DNA of 30,462 bases from Polaromonas sp. (GCA_014376885.1 JACMQR010000155.1:1-30462); one strand, 5' to 3'. Shown: positions 9,635 to 20,815, counted from the stretch's first letter. The notes: generated by a model from the letters alone, not told the origin. Translations and numbers: made by a program.

Positions 9635-10081
9635 TCAGTAGGCACCGAACAGCTTGGCGCCCAGCACCAGGGTCAGCCCGATGCTTACTGCAAGGGTGAA
9701 AGCGGCCGATTGCCGGCCGAAGGCCTTGCTGACCGCTTCATGGCTGCTGTCCATCCACAAGTGCCGGAGTCCGGCCAGGAAATGGTGCAAAAAAGCCCAG
9801 ATCAGCGCCAGAGCCACCAGTTTCCATAGAAATCCTGGCAGTCCCAGCATGCCCGCGTTGAAGGCGGACTTGAAACGCTCGAACGACAGGTCGGAAGAAA
9901 CCGAGGTGTCGAACATCCAGATGACAAACGGCATCAGCAAAAACATCAGCGCTCCGCTCACGCGGTGCAGGATGGACACCACCCCGGCCAGCGGCAGCCG
10001 GTAGCTCGGCAGATCGGTGAAGGCGTTGATGTTGCGGAACTCACGCCGCTTGGGACGTTGAGAAGATGCCATCTCTGTCAT
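9635..10081 (-). CDS. sdhC: Succinate dehydrogenase cytochrome b556 subunit
   Basis: SdhC is the first anchor of complex II and supplies haem b and quinone contacts. The 148-residue protein carries the family motif SILHRVSGALMFLLMP in the first membrane helix, and FLHHFLAGLRHLWMDSSHE, which includes the haem-ligand histidine region. Three hydrophobic segments are visible (about residues 38-57, 83-103 and 125-145). It is the first gene of the operon, and the 125-bp gap upstream holds two overlapping palindromes that probably control the operon. Confidence 0.95.
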   Translation of the reverse strand: MTEMASSQRPKRREFRNINAFTDLPSYRLPLAGVVSILHRVSGALMFLLMPFVIWMFDTSVSSDLSFERFKSAFNAGMLGLPGFLWKLVALALIWAFLHHFLAGLRHLWMDSSHEAVSKAFGRQSAAFTLAVSIGLTLVLGAKLFGAY

Positions 10082-10153
10082 TTTTTAAGCTTTCTTGGTG
10101 GTAACCGGGAGGTAACTCAACGGAATTTGACGGGTGAACAGACGGGTTAATTC

Positions 10154-10176
10154 TATTGCAATGCAATAAATTTATT
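10154..10176. promoter_or_regulatory. Overlapping palindromes in the sdhC control region
   Basis: Two perfect palindromes overlap here: TATTGCA-A-TGCAATA (10154-10168) and AATAAATTTATT (10165-10176). They lie 73-95 bp upstream of the sdhC start, in the short gap after the GntR gene. Palindromic operators suit a GntR dimer. No clear -35/-10 pair could be fixed around them; TAGAAT (minus, 10150-10155) is a possible -10. Confidence 0.4.
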
Positions 10177-10206
10177 CGTGCGCTTTTACGGATTGGGGAA
10201 ATGCGG

Positions 10207-11079
10207 TCAGCTGAGCAGGTTCTTGTAATGGTGCGTGTCGGTGCGGTACAAAGCCCGGCGCAGTTCCATGGGCCGGTCGTTGTAGGTGAAGGCGATGCGC
10301 TCGATGCTCAAAAGGGGCTGGCCCGGCGGCAGGCCCAGCAGCTTGGCCGCTGGCAGGTCGGCCGCAACCGCGCGTATTTTTTCTTCGGCGCGCACCATGT
10401 GCACGCCGAATTCAATTTCGAACAGCGCATACATCGGGCCGCTGTAGACCGCCAGCCGGCTGGCGGTCAGCCCTTTGAACGGGCCGCCCGGCAGCCAGAC
10501 GTCCTCGACGATGGTCGGCGTTCCCTGAAAAGCCAGCACGCGGCGCAATTGCAGCACCGGCTCGCCGGTTTTCAAGGCCAGGGACCGGGCAATGTCGGCC
10601 GACGCGCGCAGCCGCTTGCAATTGATGATCTGGCGCTCGGCTGGTCCTTCGCTGCCGGGGTCGCCGCTGTCCGGCATAAGCCGCAGGAACCGGTACTGCA
10701 CCTGCTGCTCGGCATGGGTGGCCACAAACGTGCCCTTGCCCTGGCGGCGCACCACCAGGTTCTCGGCGGCAAGCTCGTCAATTGCCTTGCGCACGGTGCC
10801 CTGGCTGACGCGAAAGCGCGCAGCCAGTTCCATCTCGCTGGGAATGGGTTCGCCCGGTTTCCATTCGCCGGCTTGCAAACCCCGCAAGATCAAGACCTTG
10901 ATCTGCTGGTACAGCGGGCTGAATGCCGGGGTTTTGCCTGCTGGCGCGGGTGTTTCCGGTTCGCCAGGCGGCGCGAAAGGGGCGGCGGATAAAAAATTGA
11001 TGTTGGCCATACAGCTGGTTTGCGCTGCTGCCAGATGCCGCGGTGGTGCGGGGCTTGGCTCGGCGGTGGGCGCAGTCAT
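10207..11079 (-). CDS. GntR/HutC-family transcriptional regulator
   Basis: This regulator has an N-terminal GntR winged helix (SPLYQQIKVLIL, PSEMELAARFRVSQGTVRKAI, then the wing VVRRQGKGTFV). A C-terminal UTRA ligand-binding domain of the HutC type follows (PVLQLRRVLAFQGTPTIVEDVWLPG through IERIAFTYNDRPMELRRALYRTDTHHY). Three starts are possible. The ATG at 11097 overlaps the predicted -10 box, so I use 11079 (290 residues), the longest start compatible with that promoter; 11010 (267 residues) is equally plausible. The N-terminus before the winged helix is long and Pro/Ala-rich. The gene sits between sdhC and the divergent mdh, so it probably regulates TCA genes in response to a small carboxylate. 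The ligand is unknown. Confidence 0.92.
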   Translation of the reverse strand: MTAPTAEPSPAPPRHLAAAQTSCMANINFLSAAPFAPPGEPETPAPAGKTPAFSPLYQQIKVLILRGLQAGEWKPGEPIPSEMELAARFRVSQGTVRKAIDELAAENLVVRRQGKGTFVATHAEQQVQYRFLRLMPDSGDPGSEGPAERQIINCKRLRASADIARSLALKTGEPVLQLRRVLAFQGTPTIVEDVWLPGGPFKGLTASRLAVYSGPMYALFEIEFGVHMVRAEEKIRAVAADLPAAKLLGLPPGQPLLSIERIAFTYNDRPMELRRALYRTDTHHYKNLLS

Positions 11080-11092
11080 GAAATCAAGCGAG

Positions 11093-11120
11093 ATCATATC
11101 TTATATAAGACATAAGACAA
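11093..11120 (-). promoter_or_regulatory. Promoter of the GntR regulator gene
   Basis: On the minus strand TTGTCT (plus 11115-11120) and TATGAT (plus 11093-11098) are separated by 16 bp, a good sigma-70-type pair. The predicted transcript would begin near 11086. The -10 covers the first possible ATG (11097), which argues against that start. Confidence 0.6.
11099..11118. promoter_or_regulatory. Candidate GntR operator between the divergent promoters
   Basis: TCTTATATAAGA (11099-11110) is a perfect 12-bp palindrome occupying most of the spacer of the regulator's own promoter. A tandem direct repeat of ATAAGAC (11105-11111 and 11112-11118) overlaps it. A protein bound here would block the regulator promoter and touch the edge of the mdh promoter. 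Confidence 0.5.
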
Positions 11121-11121
11121 A

Positions 11122-11151
11122 TTGAGCCAGCGCTGTTTTTGGGCGTAAAAT
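11122..11151 (+). promoter_or_regulatory. Promoter of mdh
   Basis: TTGAGC (11122-11127) and TAAAAT (11146-11151) are separated by 18 bp. The -35 is one base away from the -35 of the divergent GntR promoter. Transcription would start near 11159, giving mdh a leader of about 140 nt. Confidence 0.55.
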
Positions 11152-11161
11152 CAGCCCCGAC

Positions 11162-11209
11162 GCAGCCCTTGACGGCTGCTTGTGCCGCTGCAAGCATTCT
11201 TTTTTTTTT
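11162..11209 (+). promoter_or_regulatory. Structured mdh leader with terminator-like element
   Basis: Hairpin A pairs GCAGCC (11162-11167) with GGCTGC (11174-11179). Hairpin B pairs GCTTG (11178-11182) with CAAGC (11191-11195) and is followed by ATTC and a run of ten T (11200-11209). The two hairpins share two bases. The layout resembles an attenuator, but stem B is only 5 bp. A further inverted repeat, TTGCAC-N6-GTGCAA, follows at 11213-11230. Confidence 0.35.
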
Positions 11210-11300
11210 CGATTGCACAAGCGGGTGCAAGGCAGGGGCCTGAAGCTTGCCTCGCTTGCTTGGTTGAATCGTCCATTAACTTTTCCTGGAGTTGTCAGTC

Positions 11301-12287
11301 ATGAGTAAAAAACCTGTCCGTGTTGCTGTTACCGGGGCTGCCGGCCAAATTGGTTACGCACTGCTGTTTCGCATTGCCTCCGGCGACATGCTGGGCAAGG
11401 ACCAGCCGGTTATTTTGCAATTGCTTGAAGTTCCCGTCGAAGGCCCGCAAAAAGCGCTCAAGGGCGTGATGATGGAGATCGACGACTGCGCCTTCCCGTT
11501 GCTGGTGGAAATGACTGCTCACGGCGATCCAATGACGGCCTTCAAGGATGCCGACTACGCCTTGCTGGTCGGCTCGCGCCCGCGCGGCCCCGGCATGGAA
11601 CGCGCCGAACTGCTGGCTGTCAATGGCGCCATCTTCACCGCCCAGGGCAAGGCGCTCAATGCCGTGGCCAGCCGCGACGTGCGCGTGCTGGTGGTGGGCA
11701 ACCCGGCCAACACCAATGCCTACATCGCCATGAAGAGCGCGCCCGACCTGCCGCGCAAGAACTTCACCGCCATGCTGCGCCTGGACCACAACCGCGCCGC
11801 CAGCCAGATTGCTGCCAAAACCGGCCAGGCCGTGGCCGACATTGAACAGCTCGCCGTCTGGGGCAACCATTCGCCCACCATGTATGCCGACTACCGTTTT
11901 GCCACCATCAACGGCCAAAGCGTTGCCCAGATGATCAACGACCAGGACTGGAACGCCAACACCTTCTTGCCGACCGTCGGCAAACGCGGCGCGGCCATCA
12001 TCGAGGCGCGTGGCTCGTCGTCCGCCGCTTCGGCCGCCAATGCCGCAATTGACCACATGCGCGACTGGGCGCTGGGAACCAACGGCAAGTGGCTCACGAT
12101 GGGCATCCCGTCGGACGGCCAGTACGGCATCCCGGCTGACACCCTGTTCGGCTTTCCCGTCACCTGCGAAGGCGGCGAATACAAGCTTGTTGAAGGCCTG
12201 GAAATTGACGCCTTCAGCCAGGAGCGCATCAACAAGACGCTTGAAGAACTTCAAGGCGAGCAGGCGGGCGTCGCGCATCTGCTGTAG
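11301..12287 (+). CDS. mdh: Malate dehydrogenase
   Basis: Mdh oxidises malate to oxaloacetate with NAD+, supplying citrate synthase. The 328-residue protein has the NAD-binding [21 protein letters not shown] segment (about residues 8-28). The mobile-loop arginines [15 protein letters not shown] come next, then [15 protein letters not shown] and the catalytic His190 in WGNHSP. It belongs to the cytosolic/Thermus-like MDH group common in Burkholderiales. I chose the ATG at 11301 over an upstream in-frame TTG because GGAG lies about 10 nt before it and family homology begins there. It is divergent from the GntR gene. Confidence 0.98.
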   Translation: MSKKPVRVAVTGAAGQIGYALLFRIASGDMLGKDQPVILQLLEVPVEGPQKALKGVMMEIDDCAFPLLVEMTAHGDPMTAFKDADYALLVGSRPRGPGMERAELLAVNGAIFTAQGKALNAVASRDVRVLVVGNPANTNAYIAMKSAPDLPRKNFTAMLRLDHNRAASQIAAKTGQAVADIEQLAVWGNHSPTMYADYRFATINGQSVAQMINDQDWNANTFLPTVGKRGAAIIEARGSSSAASAANAAIDHMRDWALGTNGKWLTMGIPSDGQYGIPADTLFGFPVTCEGGEYKLVEGLEIDAFSQERINKTLEELQGEQAGVAHLL

Positions 12288-12355
12288 GGTTGAACGATGG
12301 CCTGCGGGCTGCGCCCCTGCTACCTCTTTGCCACCATGCCCGGACTGTGAAATCC

Positions 12356-13339
12356 ATGACACACCCCCGCGACATCCTGTTAGGTGCCCAGGCCGCATCC
12401 AGCTTCCTGCCGGTTTGCGACCATTACAGCGGCGTGGAAGCGCGCATGCGCAAAAGCTTGCAACTGCAGGCCGAAATGACCGAGGAATTCGGCGCTTGCG
12501 TGTTTGACGTGACGCTGGACTGCGAGGACGGCGCGCCGGTCGGCGGCGAAGCCGACCATGCCGCCATGGTGGTGGAGCTGGCAGCGTCGGCCCGCCCCCA
12601 AGCCCGGGTTGCCGTTCGCGTGCATGCGGTGGACCATCCGGCGTTCGAGCCGGACATGGCTCTTATTGCCGGCCAGCTGGGGCACCGGCTGTCGCACATC
12701 ATGATCCCGAAGGTCGAGTCGATTGGCGATATAGCCAAGGCCGAGCAAGCCTTGCTGGCCGCATCGGCCGGCCGCTTGCCCCTGCATGCGCTGATCGAGT
12801 CGCCGCTGGCGGTTCGCAACGCCTTTGAAATTGCTTCCCATCCGCGGGTGCAGTCGCTCAGCTTTGGCTTGATGGACTTTGTCTCCAGCCACGGTGGCGC
12901 GATTCCAGTCGACGGCATGAGCAGCCAGGGCCAGTTCAGCCACCCGCTGGTGGTGCGCGCCAAACTGGAAATCGCCTCGGCCTGCCATGCCCACGGCAAG
13001 GTGCCGTCCCACTGCGTGGTGACTGAATTCGGTGATGCTGCCGCCATGGCGCAAGCGGCGCGCCGTGCCGCGCGCGAGCTCGGCTACAGCCGCATGTGGA
13101 GCATTCATCCCAACCAGATACGCGCCATCCTGGCCGCTTTTGCGCCGAACGACGACGAGATCGACCATGCTATCAACATAATAGCTGCTGGTGACCGGTC
13201 CGATTGGGCGCCTGTCAGTTTTGGCGGAAAATTGCATGACCGCGCGAGCTACCGCTACTTCTGGCAGGTGCTGGAGCGGGCGTATCGGACAGGGCGTAAG
13301 CTGCCAGCTGGAACGCAGGCCTATTTTTCCGGCGAGTAA
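12356..13339 (+). CDS. CitE/HpcH-like CoA-ester lyase family protein
   Basis: This is a TIM-barrel protein of the HpcH/HpaI aldolase and citrate-lyase beta-subunit family. Members cleave or form C-C bonds in acyl-CoA thioesters such as malyl-CoA or citramalyl-CoA. The 327-residue protein shows FDVTLDCEDGAPVG (acidic residues near 54-58), IMIPKVES, ALIESPLAVRN, and GLMDFVSSHGG, which would hold the metal-ligand acid. The C-terminal IHPNQI is also typical. The ATG at 12356 is preferred over an upstream TTG at 12290, where homology is lacking. It follows mdh by 68 nt. No citD or citF homologue is nearby, so it is not part of a citrate lyase complex. The exact substrate is unknown. Repeat-like A+T-rich DNA codes for part of its C-terminal region. 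Confidence 0.88.
   Translation: MTHPRDILLGAQAASSFLPVCDHYSGVEARMRKSLQLQAEMTEEFGACVFDVTLDCEDGAPVGGEADHAAMVVELAASARPQARVAVRVHAVDHPAFEPDMALIAGQLGHRLSHIMIPKVESIGDIAKAEQALLAASAGRLPLHALIESPLAVRNAFEIASHPRVQSLSFGLMDFVSSHGGAIPVDGMSSQGQFSHPLVVRAKLEIASACHAHGKVPSHCVVTEFGDAAAMAQAARRAARELGYSRMWSIHPNQIRAILAAFAPNDDEIDHAINIIAAGDRSDWAPVSFGGKLHDRASYRYFWQVLERAYRTGRKLPAGTQAYFSGE
13168..13190 (+). repeat. A+T-rich GCTAT/ATAGC repeat fragment inside the lyase gene
   Basis: GCTATCAACATAATAGC is an inverted repeat (GCTAT with ATAGC) followed by TGCTGG, standing out from G+C-rich flanks. It is read in frame as AINIIAAG. It looks like one half of the element seen in acnA and kynB and near the end of the FAD monooxygenase gene. 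Confidence 0.45.
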
Positions 13340-13360
13340 CCTCGGCCTGCGCCACCCCTG

Positions 13361-13390
13361 CCCACCATTCCCACCCATTCCTGCCCATTC
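13361..13390 (+). repeat. Three imperfect 10-bp tandem repeats
   Basis: Three units, CCCACCATTC, CCACCCATTC and CTGCCCATTC, lie in tandem just before the Shine-Dalgarno of the next gene. A role is not evident. Confidence 0.7.
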
Positions 13391-13401
13391 CTAGGATTTT
13401 T

Positions 13402-13965
13402 ATGAAGTTTGTCCTTGCTTCTGCGCTGCTGCTGGCAATGCCCGCGGTGGTGCTGGCCCAGGCAACCGCGCCTGTGAAAGCGCCCGAAAAGGCCGCCAAG
13501 GTTGTATCGCCCAAGCCCGAGCCCAAGAAACGCGCGCCCATTTCCCGGGCCGCTGCCAAGGCGGTCGAGGAGGTCACGCCCATTGACGATGACCCGAACG
13601 TCAAGCTGACCGAGCTGGACATGGAAATTGCCAAGCGTGTCTACGTCGGCGTGATTCCCTGCGAACTGGGTGCTTCCGTCACCATCACGCCGAATGAAAA
13701 ACGCCCGGGTTTTTTCCTGGTGTCCACCAAGGGTGCGAAGTTTCGCATGCACCCGGTCGAAAGCCGCACCGGCGCCATCCGCCTGGAAGACCCGCGGGCT
13801 GGTGCGATGTGGTTGCAGCTGGGCAACAAATCCATGCTGATGAGCCAAAAGCAGGGTCAACGGCTGGCTGACGAATGCATGAGCCCGGCGCAGGTGACCT
13901 TTGCCGACGAGCTGAAAAAAAACCCGCCGCCCAGCATTCTGGATGCGCCCAAGATCCTGAATTGA
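13402..13965 (+). CDS. Putative exported protein of unknown function
   Basis: I do not recognise a named family. The 187-residue product begins with a clear Sec signal peptide (MKFVLASALLLAMPAVVLAQ, cleavage probably after residue 19 or 20). A Lys/Pro/Ala-rich linker runs to about residue 60, followed by a compact domain with KLTELDMEIAKRVYVGVIPCELG. Cys87 and Cys159 are its only cysteines and could form a disulfide in the periplasm. The start is supported by AGGA 7 nt upstream. It lies 62 nt after the lyase gene and 180 nt before acnB on the same strand, so it may share a transcript with mdh. Its conservation in the TCA cluster of relatives should be checked. Confidence 0.8.
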   Translation: MKFVLASALLLAMPAVVLAQATAPVKAPEKAAKVVSPKPEPKKRAPISRAAAKAVEEVTPIDDDPNVKLTELDMEIAKRVYVGVIPCELGASVTITPNEKRPGFFLVSTKGAKFRMHPVESRTGAIRLEDPRAGAMWLQLGNKSMLMSQKQGQRLADECMSPAQVTFADELKKNPPPSILDAPKILN

Positions 13966-14000
13966 CCGCCCACAAGCCGCGATGTGGCGTGGATTTCCAG

Positions 14001-14077
14001 GCAGGCACAGCGGCCTGCGGGCGGTCAGCTTGGCCAAGCTGCCCGGCCAGGCACGGCAAACCCTTGCTCGCCGTGCC
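14001..14077 (+). promoter_or_regulatory. Three consecutive hairpins upstream of acnB
   Basis: Three perfect stems lie within 77 nt: GCAGGC/GCCTGC (14001-14006 with 14013-14018), the 16-bp palindrome CAGCTTGGCCAAGCTG (14026-14041), and GGCACGGC/GCCGTGCC (14050-14057 with 14070-14077, 12-nt loop). None is followed by a T run, so they are not intrinsic terminators. They end 68 nt before the acnB start. Confidence 0.45.
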
Positions 14078-14145
14078 CGTTGCCCCAAACAGTTCCCAAT
14101 TTGAAACCGTCAAACCGACCCACCGTGAAACAGGAGAAGCCCCGT

Positions 14146-16773
14146 ATGTCATCCGAGTTCTTGCCAACCTACCGCACCCATGTCGCCGAGCGCGCCGCGC
14201 TGGGCATTCCCCCATTGCCGCTGTCTGCCCCGCAGACCGGCGAGGTGATTGAACTGCTGAAAAACCCGCCTGCCGGCGAAGCGGCCTTTCTGCTCGACTT
14301 GCTCACCCACCGGGTTCCGGCCGGCGTGGATGCGGCTGCCAAGGTCAAGGCCAGCTACCTGGCAGCCGTGGCGCATGGCAGCGAGCGCTGCGCGGTGCTG
14401 TCGCGTGAAAAAGCCACGCAGCTGCTCGGCACCATGCTGGGCGGCTACAACATCAGCCCGCTGATCGCGCTGCTGGGCGATGCCGAGGCCAGCGTGGCCA
14501 CCCAGGCGGCCAGCAGCCTGAAGAACACCCTCTTGATGTTCGACCAGTTCCATGATGTGCAGGAAAAAGCTGAAAAAGGCAACCCCTATGCCAAGTCCGT
14601 GCTGCAAAGCTGGGCCGATGCCGAATGGTTCACCAGCCGCCCCGAAGTGCCTGCGTCGATCATGCTGACGGTGTTCAAGGTCGCCGGCGAGATCAACACC
14701 GACGACCTGTCGCCCGCGCCCGATGCCTGGAGCCGTCCCGACATTCCGCTGCATGCGCTGGCGATGCACAAGAACGCCCGTCCCGGCCAGAGTGCCGAAT
14801 CACTGCCCGAAGAAGATGGCAAGCGCGGCCCGGTGAAGTTTATCGAGCAGCTCAAGGCCCGGGGCAACCTGGTGGCCTATGTCGGCGATGTCGTCGGTAC
14901 CGGTTCTTCCCGCAAGTCGGCCACCAACTCGGTGCTGTGGTTCACCGGCCAGGACATTCCCTTCGTGCCGAACAAGCGCTTTGGCGGCGTCTGCCTGGGC
15001 GCCAAGATCGCGCCGATTTTCTACAACACCATGGAAGACTCGGGCGCGCTGCCGATCGAGCTTGACGTGTCGCAAATGGCCATGGGCGATGTGATCGAGC
15101 TGCGCCCCTACGACGGCCAGGCGTTGAAAAATGGCGCAGTCATTGCCGAGTTCAAACTCAAAAGCGAGGTGCTGTTTGACGAAGTGCGCGCCGGCGGCCG
15201 TATTCCGCTGATCGTCGGCCGAGGCCTGACCGCCAAGGCCCGCTGGGCGCTCGGCCTGCCGGTGTCCACCTTGTTTCGCCTGCCGCAAAATCCGCAAATG
15301 TCCGAGCGCGGCTTCACGCTGGCGCAAAAAATGGTCGGACGCGCAGTCGGCCTGCCCGAAGGCCAGGGCGTTCGGCCCGGCACCTATTGCGAGCCGAAGA
15401 TGACCTCGGTCGGCTCTCAAGACACCACCGGCCCGATGACCCGCGACGAGCTTAAAGACCTGGCCTGCCTGGGCTTTTCCGCCGACCTGGTGATGCAGTC
15501 GTTTTGCCACACCGCCGCCTATCCCAAGCCGGTCGATGTGAAGATGCACCACGAACTGCCCGAGTTCATGAGCGACCGAGGCGGCATCCCGCTGCGCCCG
15601 GGCGACGGCATCATCCACAGCTGGCTCAACCGCATGCTGCTGCCCGACACCGTCGGCACCGGCGGCGACAGCCACACGCGTTTCCCGATCGGCATCAGCT
15701 TTCCGGCCGGCTCCGGCCTGGTGGCGTTTGGCGCGGCCACCGGCGTGATGCCGCTGGACATGCCCGAGTCGGTGCTGGTGCGCTTCAAGGGCGCCATGCA
15801 GCCCGGCATCACGCTGCGCGACCTGGTCAACGCGATTCCGCTGTATGCCATCAAGGCCGGACTGCTGACGGTGGCCAAGCAGGGCAAGGTCAATGTGTTT
15901 TCGGGCCGCATCCTGGAAATCGAAGGCTTGCCAGATTTAAAGGTCGAGCAGGCGTTCGAACTGAGCGATGCCTCGGCCGAGCGCTCGGCCGGCGGCTGCA
16001 CGGTACATCTGAACAAGGAGCCGATTCAGGAGTACATCACCAGCAACATCACCATGCTGAAATGGATGATCGCCACCGGTTACTCGGATGTGCGCACCCT
16101 GCAGCGCCGGATTGCCGCGATGCAAAAGTGGCTGGCCGACCCGCAGCTGCTCAAGGGCGATGCGGATGCCGAATACGCCGCCGTCATCGAGATTGACCTG
16201 GCCGATATCCATGAGCCCATCGTGGCCTGCCCGAATGATCCGGACGATGTGAAAACCTTAAGCGACGTGGCCGGCAGCGTGATCGACGAGGTGTTCATCG
16301 GCAGCTGCATGACCAATATCGGCCACTTTCGAGCTGCGTCCAAGCTGCTCGAAGGCAAGCGCGACATTCCGGTCAAGCTGTGGGTGGCGCCGCCGACCAA
16401 GATGGATGCCAAGCAGCTGAGCGAGGAAGGCCACTATGGCGTGCTGGGCTCTGCCGGCGCGCGCATGGAAATGCCCGGCTGCTCGCTGTGCATGGGCAAC
16501 CAGGCACAGGTCAAAGAGGGTGCGACGGTGTTTTCAACCTCGACGCGCAACTTTCCGAACCGCCTGGGCAAAAATTCCAACGTCTACCTGGGCTCGGCAG
16601 AACTGGCTGCGATCTGCTCCAAGCTGGGCCGCATTCCGACAAAGGCCGAGTACCTGGCCGACATGACTGTGCTGACAGCGGCCAGCGACACGGTGTACCA
16701 ATACCTGAACTTTGACCAGGTCAAGGACTACACCGACCTGGCAAACACGGTGACTGCTCCGACTCCTGCATAA
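14146..16773 (+). CDS. acnB: Aconitate hydratase B (bifunctional aconitase / 2-methylisocitrate dehydratase)
   Basis: AcnB isomerises citrate and isocitrate through cis-aconitate, and in this family it can also act on 2-methylisocitrate. The 875-residue protein has the AcnB-specific domain order: an N-terminal HEAT-like domain ([23 protein letters not shown] onward), then the swivelling domain with [27 protein letters not shown] and [14 protein letters not shown], then the catalytic core. Cluster ligands are Cys721 (GSCMTNIGH), Cys779 and Cys782 (GCSLCMGNQ). The ATG at 14146 is supported by AGGAG 9 nt upstream. An intrinsic terminator follows the stop. Confidence 0.97.
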   Translation: MSSEFLPTYRTHVAERAALGIPPLPLSAPQTGEVIELLKNPPAGEAAFLLDLLTHRVPAGVDAAAKVKASYLAAVAHGSERCAVLSREKATQLLGTMLGGYNISPLIALLGDAEASVATQAASSLKNTLLMFDQFHDVQEKAEKGNPYAKSVLQSWADAEWFTSRPEVPASIMLTVFKVAGEINTDDLSPAPDAWSRPDIPLHALAMHKNARPGQSAESLPEEDGKRGPVKFIEQLKARGNLVAYVGDVVGTGSSRKSATNSVLWFTGQDIPFVPNKRFGGVCLGAKIAPIFYNTMEDSGALPIELDVSQMAMGDVIELRPYDGQALKNGAVIAEFKLKSEVLFDEVRAGGRIPLIVGRGLTAKARWALGLPVSTLFRLPQNPQMSERGFTLAQKMVGRAVGLPEGQGVRPGTYCEPKMTSVGSQDTTGPMTRDELKDLACLGFSADLVMQSFCHTAAYPKPVDVKMHHELPEFMSDRGGIPLRPGDGIIHSWLNRMLLPDTVGTGGDSHTRFPIGISFPAGSGLVAFGAATGVMPLDMPESVLVRFKGAMQPGITLRDLVNAIPLYAIKAGLLTVAKQGKVNVFSGRILEIEGLPDLKVEQAFELSDASAERSAGGCTVHLNKEPIQEYITSNITMLKWMIATGYSDVRTLQRRIAAMQKWLADPQLLKGDADAEYAAVIEIDLADIHEPIVACPNDPDDVKTLSDVAGSVIDEVFIGSCMTNIGHFRAASKLLEGKRDIPVKLWVAPPTKMDAKQLSEEGHYGVLGSAGARMEMPGCSLCMGNQAQVKEGATVFSTSTRNFPNRLGKNSNVYLGSAELAAICSKLGRIPTKAEYLADMTVLTAASDTVYQYLNFDQVKDYTDLANTVTAPTPA

Positions 16774-16790
16774 GCTGGCGTCTGTCAAGC

Positions 16791-16823
16791 AAAAGCCTCG
16801 CTGCAAACCAGCGGGGCTTTTTT
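16791..16823 (+). terminator. Intrinsic terminator after acnB
   Basis: AAAAGCCTCGCTG pairs with CAGCGGGGCTTTT around a 5-nt loop (16804-16808), with one G-T wobble, and ends in TTTTTT. The A-rich left arm could allow some activity for the opposite strand too. Confidence 0.88.
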
Positions 16824-16903
16824 ATGACAACGGCTTTATGGCAATCATTCAATCGAGCACCCGGGCAACTGGACAGCCGGAAAATTGATGCAGGCGCGCT
16901 CGC

Positions 16904-17416
16904 CTACAGATTCAACTTTTTGTGCTCGCCCAGGTCAGTCGGCGGCTTGCCGGTGACGGCGGCCGTCAGCATTTTGGCGACCTGGACCATTTTGCTGGCC
17001 TTGACATCCCAGTATTCCGCATGGCCGATGTGCACCTCCAGCAGGGCCACGTTGGGGTCTGCCGGGCCACCCGGAAACCAGGCCTTGGCCATCGGCGTCC
17101 ACAAGGCTTCTTTCTTGGCCATGTCTTCAAGAATGGTTACTTTGCCCGACACCGACACATAGCTGTCGTCGCTGGGGCTGGTATAGGACACATTGACGTT
17201 GTCGTCATGGGCGATTTGCGTTGCGGCGTCGCTGGTGCGGGCGACAAAGAAATACAGCCGGTTGCCCTCGTCCGGCGCTTCGTTCTGGGTGGTCAGCGGC
17301 AGGCTGTGCATCATGCCGCTGGCATGGCGGTGGGTGTACATGCCAAAGCGGATATCTTTGATGAGGTCCCAAAGTTTTTTGTGGTCAGCTGGCGCGGTGC
17401 TTGCAATGGTGCTCAT
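16904..17416 (-). CDS. Pyridoxamine 5'-phosphate oxidase-family FMN-binding protein
   Basis: This is a small split-barrel flavin-binding protein of the general-stress-protein-26 type. The 170-residue product starts MSTIASTAPADHKKLWDLIKD. It shows the family strands FGMYTHRHASGMMHSLPL, RLYFFVARTSD, VNVSYTSPSDDSYVSVSGKVTI and the C-terminal MAKAWFPGGPADPNVALLEVHI...EYWD. The substrate is unknown; it is not the PLP-biosynthetic PdxH, which is longer. The start at 17416 has GGAG about 9 nt upstream; the frame is open further upstream but lacks homology there. It stands alone, convergent with acnB and divergent from acnA. Confidence 0.9.
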   Translation of the reverse strand: MSTIASTAPADHKKLWDLIKDIRFGMYTHRHASGMMHSLPLTTQNEAPDEGNRLYFFVARTSDAATQIAHDDNVNVSYTSPSDDSYVSVSGKVTILEDMAKKEALWTPMAKAWFPGGPADPNVALLEVHIGHAEYWDVKASKMVQVAKMLTAAVTGKPPTDLGEHKKLNL

Positions 17417-17796
17417 GAAGACTCCATGAATGGGGTGAGATACCGACCGAGTGTGGTCGCCAGGCAGCAGCCCGCCGATCAGCCGCTGGCTTGCCCGGCT
17501 GTCGGCACAGGCCGACAAAAAGGCCAGCGCCGGCGGCAGGCGTCCCTTGAGTGGCCGGGCGACCAGGCGGCTGGGCAACCAGGCTCAACAGCGCTAAATC
17601 TCAAGTAAAAATGGCGTTGGTGCTTGCCCTGCTTGTACATTTTGCTATCAAAATTAATTGACAAGTGGCAGTCGGTCCGGGTGATCAGGCCGGTCTGGCT
17701 GGTCATCGCGCCGGCCGGGTTTCGCCGGTTGGCACTTTCGTCCCGGCCCGTCGCCTGCCAGAATAGAGGCCGCTGGATTAACACAAGGAGTTTGTT
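17417..17796. other. Intergenic region between the FMN-barrel gene and acnA
   Basis: This 380-bp divergent gap must hold both promoters. A plausible acnA promoter is TTGCCC (17624-17629) and TATCAA (17646-17651) with 16-bp spacing. A consensus TTGACA lies at 17658-17663 but has no good -10 partner. A perfect inverted repeat, TGTCGG-N6-CCGACA, is at 17500-17517. The A+T-rich stretch TTTTGCTATCAAAATTAATT (17640-17659) resembles the end of the dispersed repeat seen in acnA and kynB. I see no gene here. Confidence 0.5.
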
Positions 17797-20745
<2,949 letters not shown>

Positions 20746-20815
20746 GGAAAAAAGCCACAGCTTCAGGCAGTCGCCCGGACCTTGTCGGCACGGCAGCGCC
20801 GCGCCTGCGCAGCGC

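Noticed and set aside
14001..14077. Classical iron-responsive element before acnB
   Set aside because: The hairpins lack the CAGTG-type loop and bulged C of that element; only a general structured leader can be supported.
17658..17680. Consensus TTGACA as the acnA -35
   Set aside because: No acceptable -10 lies 15-19 bp downstream; a weaker pair just upstream has better spacing.
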